DNA of 38,804 nucleotides, from positions 1-38,804 of the forward strand of contig JAKONM010000141.1 of NCBI GenBank assembly GCA_022701925.1, in the 5' to 3' direction. The DNA comes from Microbacteriaceae bacterium. Its GTDB lineage: Bacteria; Actinomycetota; Actinomycetes; Actinomycetales; Microbacteriaceae. Positions 8,401-15,111 of this stretch are shown here, one piece after another. The notes under the pieces were generated by a model. It was given only the letters and a program-made list of their open reading frames with translations, did no database searches and was not told the origin of the DNA. The position numbers and the translations under genes are program-made. Within the stretch, counting starts at the first letter, position 1. The number at the start of each line of letters is the position of its first letter.

Positions 8401-9461
8401 CCAAGCGTCGGGACATGCCGAAGACCGGCGGCATCGACTGGGCCTCGGCCGAGCTCTTCGCGATCGGCTCCCTGCTGCTCGAGGGCGTGCCCGTGCGGTT
8501 CAGCGGCCAGGACTCCGGCCGCGGCACGTTCACGCAGCGCCACGCGGTGCTGCACGACCGCGAGAACGGCGCGGAGTGGACGGCGCTGTCGCACCTGTCG
8601 GACGACCAGGGTCCGTTCTGGATCTACGACTCGCTGCTCAGCGAGTACGCGGCGCTGGCCTTCGAGTACGGCTACTCGGTCGAGCAGCCGGACGCGCTGG
8701 TCTGCTGGGAGGCCCAGTTCGGCGACTTCGTCAACGGCGCGCAGATCGTGATCGACGAGTACGTGTCGGCGTCGGAGCAGAAGTGGGGGCAGCGCTCCTC
8801 CGTGGTGCTGCTGCTGCCCCACGGCTACGAGGGCCAGGGCCCGGACCACTCGTCGGCGCGCATCGAGCGGTTCCTCCAGCTGGCGGCGCAGGACAACATG
8901 ACGATCGCGCAGCCGTCGACGCCCGCGTCGTACTTCCACCTGCTGCGCCGGCAGGCGGTCGCGCGGCCGCGCAAGCCGCTGATCGTCTTCACGCCCAAGT
9001 CGATGCTGCGCCTGCGCACCGCCGCCTCGAGCGCGGAGGAGCTGACCGCCGGCCGCTTCGAGCCGGTGATCGACGACGCCCGCATCACCGACGCCTCGGC
9101 CGTGACCCGGGTCGTGCTGCACAGCGGCAAGATCCACTACGACCTCGTGGCAGAGGCGAACAAGCGGCAGGACCTCACCACCGCGCTGGTTCGGCTGGAG
9201 CAGTACTACCCGGTGCCCCGCGAGGAGCTGCGCCCGGTGCTGGCGAAGTACCCGGACGCCGAGATCGTCTGGGCGCAGGACGAGCCGGCGAACCAGGGCG
9301 CGGCGCCGTTCGTGCAGCTGGAAGCCGTGAACCGCCGCTTCGAGGACGGTCGCGGCGTGCGCGTCGTCTCGCGGCCCGCCTCCGCGTCGCCCGCCGCGGG
9401 CTCCGCGAAGCGGCACGCGGCCGAGCAGGCCGACCTGGTGCAGCGGGTCTTCGCCCGCTGA
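5487..9461 (+). CDS. kgd: Multifunctional 2-oxoglutarate decarboxylase/dehydrogenase E1 with fused acyltransferase domain
   Basis: This 1,324-residue protein supplies E1o and E2o-type activities for the actinobacterial 2-oxoglutarate dehydrogenase complex (TCA cycle), which borrows lipoyl groups from the pyruvate dehydrogenase E2. In order it has: the E1 N-terminal segment (FGANEWLVDELYERF); a Pro/Ala/Thr-rich linker, about 75-190; a catalytic acyltransferase domain, about 195-430 (TLSLTNPGGIGTVHSVPRL, STYDHRVIQGAGSGEF); and the thiamine-diphosphate E1 core to the C-terminus (GMAHRGRLNVL, GDAAVAGQGVVVETM, VVNNQIGFTTPP, LPHGYEGQGPDHSSARIERF). No lipoyl domain is present, as expected for the fused form. 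The GTG start gives an N-terminus like that of mycobacterial Kgd. Regulation by an FHA protein (GarA/OdhI) is known in the family; the phospho-site partner is outside this window. Confidence 0.96.
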   Translation: MADQQVSNQLTGTEEGAGQEFGANEWLVDELYERFTADRDSVDRSWWPVLEAYRPVDPDAVLHPHDAPAEGADGPMSEAPAEQPAAATTPSTADVGPGASNSDAVPLAPAGSLPRDEPVGRATPQAAAAARTPEPAPTANTSSTPAPDAIGDAETSTPPVQRRPSQATQKQPGASRPIPADAPTHGTRQGVANDDVVVPLRGMAKSLAVNMDASLAIPTATSVRTIPAKLMIDNRIVINNHLRRARGGKVSFTHIIGWALVKALTRFPGQNVHYAEVDGKPSVVQPGHINLGLAIDMPKPDGSRALLVPSIKRAETMHFAEFVAAYDDLVKKARGNKLTPEDFGGTTLSLTNPGGIGTVHSVPRLMNGQGCIIGAGALEYPAQFQGAAEKTLIDLGIGKTITLTSTYDHRVIQGAGSGEFLKIVHGLLIGEEQFYEELFAALRVPSDPIHWAQDLNLDLADHVSKTARVQELINAYRVRGHLLADVDPLVYAQRSHPDLDIRNHGLTFWDLDREFVVGGFGGKRAMKLREVLGQLRDSYCRTVGLEYMHIQDPEQRRWFQSAVERAYAKPTHSEQMRILGKLNQAEAFETFLQTKYVGQKRFSLEGSESLISLLDTVLQRATDEDALDEAAIGMAHRGRLNVLTNICGKTYGQIFREFEGTPDPRSQQGSGDVKYHLGTEGEYVSATGTTLPVTLAANPSHLETVDGVLEGIVRAKQDRDPVATFRVLPILIHGDAAVAGQGVVVETMQMSQLRGYRTGGTIHVVVNNQIGFTTPPDDSRSSIYATDVAKTIQAPVLHVNGDDPEAVARVAELAFAYRQRFHRDVVVDLVTYRRRGHNEGDEPSMTQPVMYQLIEAKRSVRKLYTEALVGRGDITQELYDDAHRDFQTRLEQAFAETHDAQEQSGPAVAPEPDADADSVADLSMPSSQQGDGGQRVDTPQQVSPEVLQHIGDVFADVPEGFTVHPKLQAVITKRRDMPKTGGIDWASAELFAIGSLLLEGVPVRFSGQDSGRGTFTQRHAVLHDRENGAEWTALSHLSDDQGPFWIYDSLLSEYAALAFEYGYSVEQPDALVCWEAQFGDFVNGAQIVIDEYVSASEQKWGQRSSVVLLLPHGYEGQGPDHSSARIERFLQLAAQDNMTIAQPSTPASYFHLLRRQAVARPRKPLIVFTPKSMLRLRTAASSAEELTAGRFEPVIDDARITDASAVTRVVLHSGKIHYDLVAEANKRQDLTTALVRLEQYYPVPREELRPVLAKYPDAEIVWAQDEPANQGAAPFVQLEAVNRRFEDGRGVRVVSRPASASPAAGSAKRHAAEQADLVQRVFAR

Positions 9462-9480
9462 CCCGCTGCAGACGACGGAC

Positions 9481-9510
9481 GCCCCCGCCGGTCCTCGGAC
9501 CGGCGGGGGC
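9481..9510. terminator. Terminator hairpin after kgd
   Basis: GCCCCCGCCGGTC (9481-9493) pairs perfectly with GACCGGCGGGGGC (9498-9510) around a 4-nt loop. It lies 19 nt after the kgd stop, between converging genes. Confidence 0.8.
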
Positions 9511-9541
9511 GTCGACGTGCACCGGTGTCACCGGTCGGGAC

Positions 9542-9570
9542 GGGCCGCGCGGCACTGCGCGGCGCGGCCC
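9542..9570 (-). terminator. Terminator hairpin at the end of the sigma/anti-sigma operon
   Basis: GGGCCGCGC (9542-9550) pairs with GCGCGGCCC (9562-9570), 9 bp with an 11-nt loop. It abuts the TAG of the anti-sigma gene at 9570-9572 and so most likely ends that leftward transcript. Confidence 0.6.
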
Positions 9571-9812
9571 TAGTGGGCGATGGTGACGCGCAGGCTCGTG
9601 ACCACCTGCAGGCGCAGCGCCTCCGGCGCCGCGCCGTCCCGGCAGGCGCGCTTCACCGCGTCGGTCAGCACGCGGCCCACGTGGGCCTCGTCGGAGCAGT
9701 CGGTGCAGTTCGCCAGGTGCTCCGCGATGTCGGCGTACTCATCACGGCTCAGCTCCTGGTGCAGGTACTCCTCGAGCTCGGACTTCGCCTTCTCGCATCC
9801 GCAGTCGGACAT
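9570..9812 (-). CDS. rsrA: Zinc-binding redox-sensing anti-sigma factor (RsrA/RshA type)
   Basis: This 80-residue ZAS-family anti-sigma factor has the motif H32-x3-C36-x2-C39 (HLANCTDC), with further Cys at positions 4 and 6 and late in the protein (KRAC). In characterised RsrA/RshA, zinc held by these residues keeps the sigma factor bound; disulfide stress forms a disulfide, ejects the zinc and frees the sigma. The gene starts 7 nt after the sigma stop, the standard sigR-rsrA order, so co-translation and mutual control are likely. The family call is strong. The symbol is by analogy with Streptomyces; the mycobacterial name would be rshA. Confidence 0.88.
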   Translation of the reverse strand: MSDCGCEKAKSELEEYLHQELSRDEYADIAEHLANCTDCSDEAHVGRVLTDAVKRACRDGAAPEALRLQVVTSLRVTIAH

Positions 9813-9819
9813 CGGACGG

Positions 9820-10623
9820 TCACGCTCCCTTCGGCGTCGCGCGGCGCGAGACCGCCCCGATGGCGATCCCCCGCTCCTGCGCGTAGTCGGTCAGTCGTTC
9901 TCGCAGCAGCCGGCGCCCGCGGTGCAGGCGGCTCATCACGGTGCCCACCGGGGTGTGCATGATGTCGGCGATCTCCTGGTACGCGAAGCCCTCGACGTCG
10001 GCCAGGTAGACGGCCATCCGGAAGTCCTCGGGGATCGACTGCAGCGCGTCCTTGACGGAGGAGTCGGGCAGGTGGTCGATCGCCTCGGCCTCGGCGGAGC
10101 GGGAGATGCGGCTGGCGGACGTCGTCGACGTCGCCTCGCCCAGCTGCCACTCCTCCATGTCGTCCGTGCTCGACTTGTAGGGGTCCCGCTGCTTCTTCCG
10201 GTACGTGTTGATGTACGTGTTCGTCAGGATCCGGTAGAGCCAGGCCTTCAGGTTCGTGCCCTGCGTGAACGACCGGAAGGCGCTGAAGGCCTTCACGTAG
10301 GTCTCCTGCACCAGGTCCTGCGCGTCGGCCGGGTTGCGGGTCATGCGCATCGCGGCGCCGTACAGCTGGTCGAGGAAGGGCAGCGCCTGCTCCTCGAACA
10401 GCGACCGCAGCTCCCGCTCGCCGGGCGCGGCGTCCGCGAGGGTCTCCTCGACCGCATCGCGCGCCTCGTCCTCGGCCTCGTCGACCGCCTGGTCGTCGAG
10501 CCTCGCGAGCGCCTCGCGGTCCGCCTGCTCGTCGTCGACCAGGGCGTCGTGCGCCTCGGCGTCGAGGGGGGACGGCTCCCGGCCGGCGGGCTGGGAACCG
10601 GGCTCGGATGCGGGTCGCGGCAT
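9820..10623 (-). CDS. sigR: RNA polymerase sigma factor, SigR/SigH subgroup of ECF
   Basis: This 267-residue group-4 sigma factor directs the thiol-oxidative stress regulon in actinobacteria. Region 2 (about 74-148) reads ALPFLDQLYGAAMRMTRNPADAQDLVQETY, then NLKAWLYRILTNTYINTYRKKQRDP, almost the textbook SigR sequence. Region 4 (about 195-250) has YLADVEGFAYQEIADIM and GTVMSRLHRGRRLLRERL. About 73 residues precede region 2, rich in Asp, Glu and Ala. The ATG at 10623 is chosen because it lies 8 nt from TACACT and I see no ATG or GTG before region 2 that would give a short form. I looked for a GGAAT-N18-GTT self-activated promoter upstream and did not find one. Confidence 0.92.
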   Translation of the reverse strand: MPRPASEPGSQPAGREPSPLDAEAHDALVDDEQADREALARLDDQAVDEAEDEARDAVEETLADAAPGERELRSLFEEQALPFLDQLYGAAMRMTRNPADAQDLVQETYVKAFSAFRSFTQGTNLKAWLYRILTNTYINTYRKKQRDPYKSSTDDMEEWQLGEATSTTSASRISRSAEAEAIDHLPDSSVKDALQSIPEDFRMAVYLADVEGFAYQEIADIMHTPVGTVMSRLHRGRRLLRERLTDYAQERGIAIGAVSRRATPKGA

Positions 10624-10631
10624 GTCAGCGG

Positions 10632-10637
10632 AGTGTA
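10632..10637 (-). promoter_or_regulatory. -10 element of sigR (leaderless)
   Basis: TACACT on the minus strand ends 8 nt before the ATG, compatible with a leaderless, housekeeping-type promoter. Confidence 0.55.
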
Positions 10638-10747
10638 GTTGCGGGGCGCCGGACGCCAGTGGGAAGCGGGCGACGCGAGGGTCGCCGACGAGGACTGCCG
10701 TCATCGCGCGCTCCCCTCGGTCCGACGCCCGGCCGCACGGCCGCACC

Positions 10748-10753
10748 TAGGGT
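10748..10753 (+). promoter_or_regulatory. -10 element of aroA-rsgA (leaderless)
   Basis: TAGGGT is followed by 7 nt and the aroA ATG, so transcription should begin at or next to the start codon. Confidence 0.55.
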
Positions 10754-10760
10754 GGAACCG

Positions 10761-12089
10761 ATGCCCGCCGCCCCCTATTCCGCGTCCTCCTCCCCCGCCG
10801 CCTGGCCCGCCCCGACGGCGACCCGGCCGCTGAACGCCCTGGTGCGGCTGCCCGGTTCGAAGAGCCTGACGAACCGGGAGCTGGTGCTCTCCGCGCTGGC
10901 CGGGGAGCCGTCGCGGCTGCGGCACGCGCTGCTGGCCCGGGACACCCTGCTGATGGTCGAGGCGCTGCGCGCGCTGGGCGCGGGCATCGAGCAGCAGGGC
11001 GCCGACCTGGTCGTCGCCCCGGGCCCGCTGCGCGGCGGCACCGCGGTCGACGTCGGGCTGGCCGGCACCCTGATGCGCTTCCTGCCGCCGGTCGCCGCCC
11101 TGGCCGACGGCCCGGTGCGGTTCGACGGCGACGAGCGGGCACGCCTGCGGCCGATGGGCGGCACCGTCGCGGGGCTGCGCGCCCTGGGCGTGCGGGTCGA
11201 CGACGACGGCCGCGACGCACTGCCCTTCGCGGTCGAGGGGCGGGGCGCCGTGCAGGGCGGCGCGGTGCGGATCGACGCGTCCGCGTCCAGCCAGTTCGTG
11301 TCGGGCCTGCTCCTGGCGGGGGCGCGCTTCGCGGAGGGGCTCGAGGTGGAGCACCGGGGCGAGCGGCTGCCGTCGGTGCCCCACATCGACATGACCGTGG
11401 ACGCGCTGCGGCGGCGGGGCGTCGAGGCGTCCTCCGCGGTCGCGGGCGGCACGGGACGGTGGCGGGTCGCCCCGGGGGCGATCGCCGGCCGCGACCTGAC
11501 CGTCGAGCCCGACCTGTCGAACGCCGCTCCGTTCCTGGCCGCGGCCCTCGTGGCGGGCGGGCGGGTCGCGGTGGCCGACTGGCCGGAGTCGACGACCCAG
11601 GTGGGCGACCGGCTGCGGGAGTGGCTGGCGGCCTTCGGCGCCGCGGTGCACCGCGACGGCGGCGCGCTGGTGGTCGACGGCGGCGACGGCGTCGCGTCCG
11701 GCCGGCGCCTCGCCCCCGTGCACCTGGACCTGGGCGAGGGCGGCGAGCTGGCACCCACCCTGGTCGGCCTGGCCGCCTTCGCCGACGGCACCTCCGTGTT
11801 CAGCGGCATCGGCCACCTGCGCGGGCACGAGACCGACCGCCTGGCCGCGCTGGTCGCCGAGCTGACCGCGGTGGGCGTGCGGGCGGAGGAGACGGACGAC
11901 GGGCTGGTCGTGACCGGCGGCGCCACCCGCGCCGGCGACCGCCCGTGGGGCAGCTGGGCGGACCACCGCATGGCGACGACCGGCGCCCTGGTCGGGCTGG
12001 CGACACCCGGTCTCACGGTCGAGGACGTCGCGACCACCGCGAAGACGCTGCCCGGCTTCACCGACCTGTGGTCCGGGATGCTGCAGTGA
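10761..12089 (+). CDS. aroA: 3-phosphoshikimate 1-carboxyvinyltransferase (EPSP synthase)
   Basis: This 442-residue cytoplasmic enzyme joins shikimate-3-phosphate and phosphoenolpyruvate, the sixth step of the shikimate pathway. Marks seen are RLPGSKSLTNRELVLSALAG (the phosphate-binding Lys-Ser and Arg) near residue 30 and VGLAGTLMRFLPPVAALADG (a variant of the usual NAGTAMR loop). ASASSQFVSGLLLAGARF, DLSNAAPFLAAAL, and near the C-terminus GSWADHRMATTGALVGL complete the two-domain fold. The ATG gives the normal N-terminus; the open frame upstream of it belongs to no known family. It overlaps rsgA by 4 nt (GTGA). The sigH/sigR-rsrA-aroA-rsgA neighbourhood is conserved in actinobacteria. Confidence 0.95.
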   Translation: MPAAPYSASSSPAAWPAPTATRPLNALVRLPGSKSLTNRELVLSALAGEPSRLRHALLARDTLLMVEALRALGAGIEQQGADLVVAPGPLRGGTAVDVGLAGTLMRFLPPVAALADGPVRFDGDERARLRPMGGTVAGLRALGVRVDDDGRDALPFAVEGRGAVQGGAVRIDASASSQFVSGLLLAGARFAEGLEVEHRGERLPSVPHIDMTVDALRRRGVEASSAVAGGTGRWRVAPGAIAGRDLTVEPDLSNAAPFLAAALVAGGRVAVADWPESTTQVGDRLREWLAAFGAAVHRDGGALVVDGGDGVASGRRLAPVHLDLGEGGELAPTLVGLAAFADGTSVFSGIGHLRGHETDRLAALVAELTAVGVRAEETDDGLVVTGGATRAGDRPWGSWADHRMATTGALVGLATPGLTVEDVATTAKTLPGFTDLWSGMLQ

Positions 12090-13204
12090 GCTGGCTCGAC
12101 GGGCAGGACGACGACGAGGACGACCGGCCGTACGGCGGGTACGACGAGTCGGCCGCGAGGGTGCGGCCCAACCGCAAGGGCACCCGGCCGCGCACGAAGC
12201 AGCGACCGGCCCACGAGTCCGCCTCCACCGGCCGGATCACGACGGTCGACCGCGGCCGCATGCAGGTGCTGCTGCAGGAGGGCGCCGAGGGCGAGCACAG
12301 CGTGCAGGCCACCCGTGCCCGCGAGCTGGGCCGGCAGGGCGTCGTCACCGGCGACGAGGTCGACGTGGTGGGCGACCTCTCCGGCGAGCCCGGGTCGCTG
12401 GCGCGCATCGTGCGGATCGCCCCGCGCACGACGGTGCTGCGGCGCAGTGCGGACGACACGGACGAGGTCGAGCGCGTGGTGGTGGCGAACGCCGACCAGC
12501 TGCTGATCGTGGTCGCCGCCGCCGACCCCGAGCCGCGGCCGGCGCTGATCGACCGCTACCTGGTGGCGGCGTTCGACGCGGGCATCGACCCGCTGGTGCT
12601 GGTGACGAAGACCGACCTGGCGGACCCCGCTCCCCTGGTCGCCGAGTTCGCGCCGCTGGACGTCCACTTCGTCACGACCGAGCGCGGCGCCGACCTCGAC
12701 GGCCTGCGCGCGCTGCTGCTGGGCCGCACCACGGTGGCGGTCGGCCACTCCGGCGTGGGCAAGTCGACCCTGGTGAACGTGCTGGTGCCCGACGCGCACC
12801 GGGCGACCGGCGTGGTCAACGCCGTGACCGGCCGCGGCCGCCACACCTCGTCCTCGTCGATCGCCCTGCGGCTGCACGCGACCGAGGCGGAGCGGCAGCG
12901 CGGCCTGCCCGCGGCCGGCTGGGTGATCGACACCCCCGGCATCCGCTCGTTCGGGCTCGGCCACGTGGACCCGGCGAACATCCTGCGGTCGTTCGCCGCC
13001 CGCGCGCGGCCGGTGGAGGACCCGCCCGACGGCATCCTGCTGAAGGACGCCCACGACTGGGAGATCGTCGACCGCGTCGCGGGCGGCGAGCTGGGCGAGG
13101 CGGGCCGGCGCCGCCTGGAGTCCCTGCAGCGCCTGCTCGACGCGCAGGGCGGCCGGGTCGTCGGGGCCGACGAGCAGCCCCCCGACGAGCCCGACCGGGC
13201 CTGA
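12086..13204 (+). CDS. rsgA: Ribosome small-subunit-dependent GTPase A (RsgA/YjeQ)
   Basis: This 372-residue circularly permuted GTPase acts late in 30S subunit maturation. An Asp/Arg-rich N-terminal tail of about 45 residues precedes an OB fold (about 48-125: TGRITTVDRGRMQVLLQ, VTGDEVDVVGDL). The GTPase motifs come in permuted order: TKTDL (G4, near 172), GHSGVGKSTLVN (G1, near 219), RGRHTSSSS (switch) and DTPGIRSFGL (G3, near 281). The C-terminal region normally holds a Cys/His zinc knuckle. Here it reads SFAARARPVEDPPDGILLKD and contains no Cys, so the metal site appears lost. The GTG start overlaps the aroA stop. Confidence 0.92.
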   Translation: MSWLDGQDDDEDDRPYGGYDESAARVRPNRKGTRPRTKQRPAHESASTGRITTVDRGRMQVLLQEGAEGEHSVQATRARELGRQGVVTGDEVDVVGDLSGEPGSLARIVRIAPRTTVLRRSADDTDEVERVVVANADQLLIVVAAADPEPRPALIDRYLVAAFDAGIDPLVLVTKTDLADPAPLVAEFAPLDVHFVTTERGADLDGLRALLLGRTTVAVGHSGVGKSTLVNVLVPDAHRATGVVNAVTGRGRHTSSSSIALRLHATEAERQRGLPAAGWVIDTPGIRSFGLGHVDPANILRSFAARARPVEDPPDGILLKDAHDWEIVDRVAGGELGEAGRRRLESLQRLLDAQGGRVVGADEQPPDEPDRA

Positions 13205-13208
13205 GCGG

Positions 13209-13487
13209 TCAGACGGCGCTGCGGCGCGTGACCGCGCCGTAGACCAGCAGGGCGATGATCGCCCCGATGATCGAGCCGATGATGCCGGACGGCTGGATGA
13301 AGCCGTCCGCGGCGTCGCGGCCGAAGATCAGGTAGCCGAGGAACCCGCCGACGAACGACCCGACGATGCCGAGCACGATGGTCTTCAGGATGCTCATCGA
13401 CTGGCGGCCGGGGACGATCGCGCGGGCGATGAAGCCCGCGATCAGCCCCACGACGATGACGGTGATGACGGTGCCGAGGATGCCCAT
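13209..13487 (-). CDS. GlsB/YeaQ/YmgE-family stress response membrane protein
   Basis: This 92-residue hydrophobic protein has three predicted membrane segments (LGTVITVIVVGLIAGFIA, ILKTIVLGIVGSFVGGFLGYLIF, IIGSIIGAIIALLVYG) separated by Gly-rich turns. This is the transglycosylase-associated (GlsB) family, whose members are commonly induced by general stress and have no proven biochemical role. The ATG at 13487 is preferred to the longer frame because GGAAGGAG lies about 9 nt upstream and the family begins with MGxLG. It converges on rsgA with only 4 nt between stops and diverges from the response-regulator gene. Confidence 0.88.
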   Translation of the reverse strand: MGILGTVITVIVVGLIAGFIARAIVPGRQSMSILKTIVLGIVGSFVGGFLGYLIFGRDAADGFIQPSGIIGSIIGAIIALLVYGAVTRRSAV

Positions 13488-13578
13488 GGCTGCTGCTCCT
13501 TCCGCGCACCGGTGCGGCGCGCACTGCCGCCGAGGTGGCGGCCGGAGCCCAGTCGAGCAGGACGGGGCCCTCCGCCCC

Positions 13579-13594
13579 ACACCCCCAGGGGTGT
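13579..13594. promoter_or_regulatory. Perfect palindromic operator candidate
   Basis: ACACCCCCAGGGGTGT is a perfect 7-2-7 inverted repeat. It touches the TAGTTT element of the regulator gene and would lie in the spacer just upstream of the -10, where a bound protein could block or remodel the promoter. It could also influence the divergent GlsB-type gene that starts at 13487. Confidence 0.6.
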
Positions 13595-13599
13595 AGTTT
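13594..13599 (+). promoter_or_regulatory. -10 element of the orphan response regulator gene (leaderless)
   Basis: TAGTTT is followed by 7 nt and the ATG at 13607. No Shine-Dalgarno sequence is present, which agrees with leaderless translation. Confidence 0.5.
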
Positions 13600-13606
13600 C
13601 CGCCGC

Positions 13607-14275
13607 ATGGACGCGGTGCTGACGAGGCCGATCACCATCACGCTCGTCGACGACTACGACGTCGTGCTCAAGGGCCTGGCGCACATGTTCGACGATCACC
13701 GCGATCGCGTCGTGGTGGCGGAGATCGACGCGAACGCCGAGCTGGACGACGTGATCGACGTGGTGCTCTACGACTCCTTCGCCCAGCCCGAGTCGGACCA
13801 GGAGCAGGTGGCGGAGCTGGTCGCGAACCCGCGCAGCGGCTGCGTCGTCGTCTACACGTGGAACCTGCAGCCGGAGCTGGTCGAGACGGCGCTGCGCATC
13901 GGCGCCAGGGGCTACCTGTCGAAGTCGCTGCCGGCTCCCGAGCTGGTGGAGGCCATCGAGCGCATCCACGCCGGCGAGGTCGTCGTCACCCCCTCCCCCG
14001 GCCGCGTGCGCAGCGCCCCGGGGCTCGACTGGCCGGGCCGCGAGCAGGGCATCACCGACCGCGAGTCGGAGGTGCTGGCGCTGATCACGCAGGGGCTCAG
14101 CAACGCCGACGTCGCGCGGCTGACCTACCTGAGCCCGAACACCGTGAAGTCCTACATCCGCTCCGTGTACCGCAAGATCGGTGCGGAGAGCCGCACCCAG
14201 GCCGTGCTGTGGGGCGTGCGCAACGGGTTCGCCCCCGACCACCGGCGCATCGACCACTGGCTCGGCGGGCCCTGA
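13607..14275 (+). CDS. NarL/LuxR-family response regulator, orphan
   Basis: This 222-residue protein has an N-terminal receiver domain (about 9-115) and a C-terminal LuxR-type helix-turn-helix (about 140-205: GITDRESEVLALITQGLSNA, then DVARLTYLSPNTVKSYIRSV). The acidic pair VDDYD, the Asp of VVLYDSF at the usual phospho-acceptor place, Thr in VVYTW and Lys in LSKSLP are all there, so phosphorylation is possible. The usual DLRMP surroundings of the acceptor Asp are altered. No histidine kinase gene is near. It probably binds DNA as a dimer; the palindrome in its own promoter is an obvious candidate target, but that link is inference. Confidence 0.88.
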   Translation: MDAVLTRPITITLVDDYDVVLKGLAHMFDDHRDRVVVAEIDANAELDDVIDVVLYDSFAQPESDQEQVAELVANPRSGCVVVYTWNLQPELVETALRIGARGYLSKSLPAPELVEAIERIHAGEVVVTPSPGRVRSAPGLDWPGREQGITDRESEVLALITQGLSNADVARLTYLSPNTVKSYIRSVYRKIGAESRTQAVLWGVRNGFAPDHRRIDHWLGGP

Positions 14276-14287
14276 CCGCGAGCGGCC

Positions 14288-14293
14288 TAGGCT
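14288..14293 (+). promoter_or_regulatory. -10 element of hisN (leaderless)
   Basis: TAGGCT is followed by 8 nt and the GTG at 14302. The same hexamer precedes murI and pncB at similar distances. Confidence 0.55.
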
Positions 14294-14301
14294 CGGGAGC
14301 C

Positions 14302-15105
14302 GTGCCGAGCCACGACGACGACCTCGCCCTCGCCCTGCGGCTCGCCGACGCCGCCGACGCCGTCTCCCGCCAGCGCTTCCGCGCGCAGGACCTGACGGTC
14401 GAGACGAAGCCCGACCGCACCCCGGTCACGGACGCCGACCGCGCGGTGGAGCAGGGCATCCGCGACGTGCTGGCGGAGGAGCGGCCGGACGACGCGGTCC
14501 TCGGCGAGGAGTTCGGCGGCGGCCGGCAGCCCGGCCGGCAGTGGATCGTCGACCCGATCGACGGCACCACCAACTTCCTCCGCGGCCAGCCGGTGTGGGC
14601 CACGCTGATCGCGCTGGCGGTCGACGGGGTGCCCGTCGTCGGCGTCGTCTCCGCGCCCGCGCTGCACCGGCGCTGGTGGGCGGCGCAGGGCTCGGGCGCC
14701 TGGGCGGCGTCGCCCGACGAGGAGCCGCAGCTGCTGCAGGCGTCGCGGGTGCGCGACCTCGCGGACGCGTACGTCTCCTACAACGCGCTGCAGTACTGGG
14801 ACTCGGCGGGCTGGCTCGGGCGGCTGCTGGCGCTCACCCGCACGGCGTGGCGCGCGCGGGCCCTCGGGGACTTCTGGTCGTACATGCTGGTCGCGGAGGG
14901 CCAGCTGGACGTGGCCGGCGAGCACGACCTGCAGGTGTACGACGTCGCGGCCCTGGTGCCGATCGTGCAGGAGGCCGGCGGGCGCTTCACGTCGCTGGAG
15001 GGCGGGGACGTGCCGTGGGCCTCCACGGCGCTCGCGACCAACGGGCTGCTGCACGACCCGGTGCTCGACCTGCTGCACTCACATCCGGTCGACCCGCCCC
15101 GTTGA
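14302..15105 (+). CDS. hisN: Histidinol-phosphatase, inositol-monophosphatase family
   Basis: This 267-residue Mg2+-dependent phosphatase has the family metal site: GEEFGGG (Glu), WIVDPIDGTTNFLRG (the DPIDGT motif) and, toward the C-terminus, YDVAALVPIVQEAGGRF (the second Asp motif). VTDADRAVEQGIRDVL and WATLIALAVDGVPVVGVV are typical. In actinobacteria this branch removes phosphate from L-histidinol phosphate, the penultimate part of histidine synthesis. The position near aroA-rsgA is characteristic of hisN and is the reason for choosing it over a plain inositol monophosphatase, which remains possible. The GTG start matches the domain start and the upstream TAGGCT. Confidence 0.85.
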   Translation: MPSHDDDLALALRLADAADAVSRQRFRAQDLTVETKPDRTPVTDADRAVEQGIRDVLAEERPDDAVLGEEFGGGRQPGRQWIVDPIDGTTNFLRGQPVWATLIALAVDGVPVVGVVSAPALHRRWWAAQGSGAWAASPDEEPQLLQASRVRDLADAYVSYNALQYWDSAGWLGRLLALTRTAWRARALGDFWSYMLVAEGQLDVAGEHDLQVYDVAALVPIVQEAGGRFTSLEGGDVPWASTALATNGLLHDPVLDLLHSHPVDPPR

Positions 15106-15111
15106 CCTGAT

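Noticed and set aside
3966..9416. A 1,816-codon open frame on the minus strand running opposite kgd into guaB1
   Set aside because: Only its last 478 codons match a family (GuaB1). The rest is the mirror of kgd codons, with low-complexity Arg/Val/Leu/His composition caused by GC-rich third positions.
10624..10760. Self-activated SigR promoter (GGAAT-N18-GTT) upstream of sigR
   Set aside because: I scanned the region on the minus strand and found no pair with the proper spacing; only a housekeeping-like TACACT is visible.
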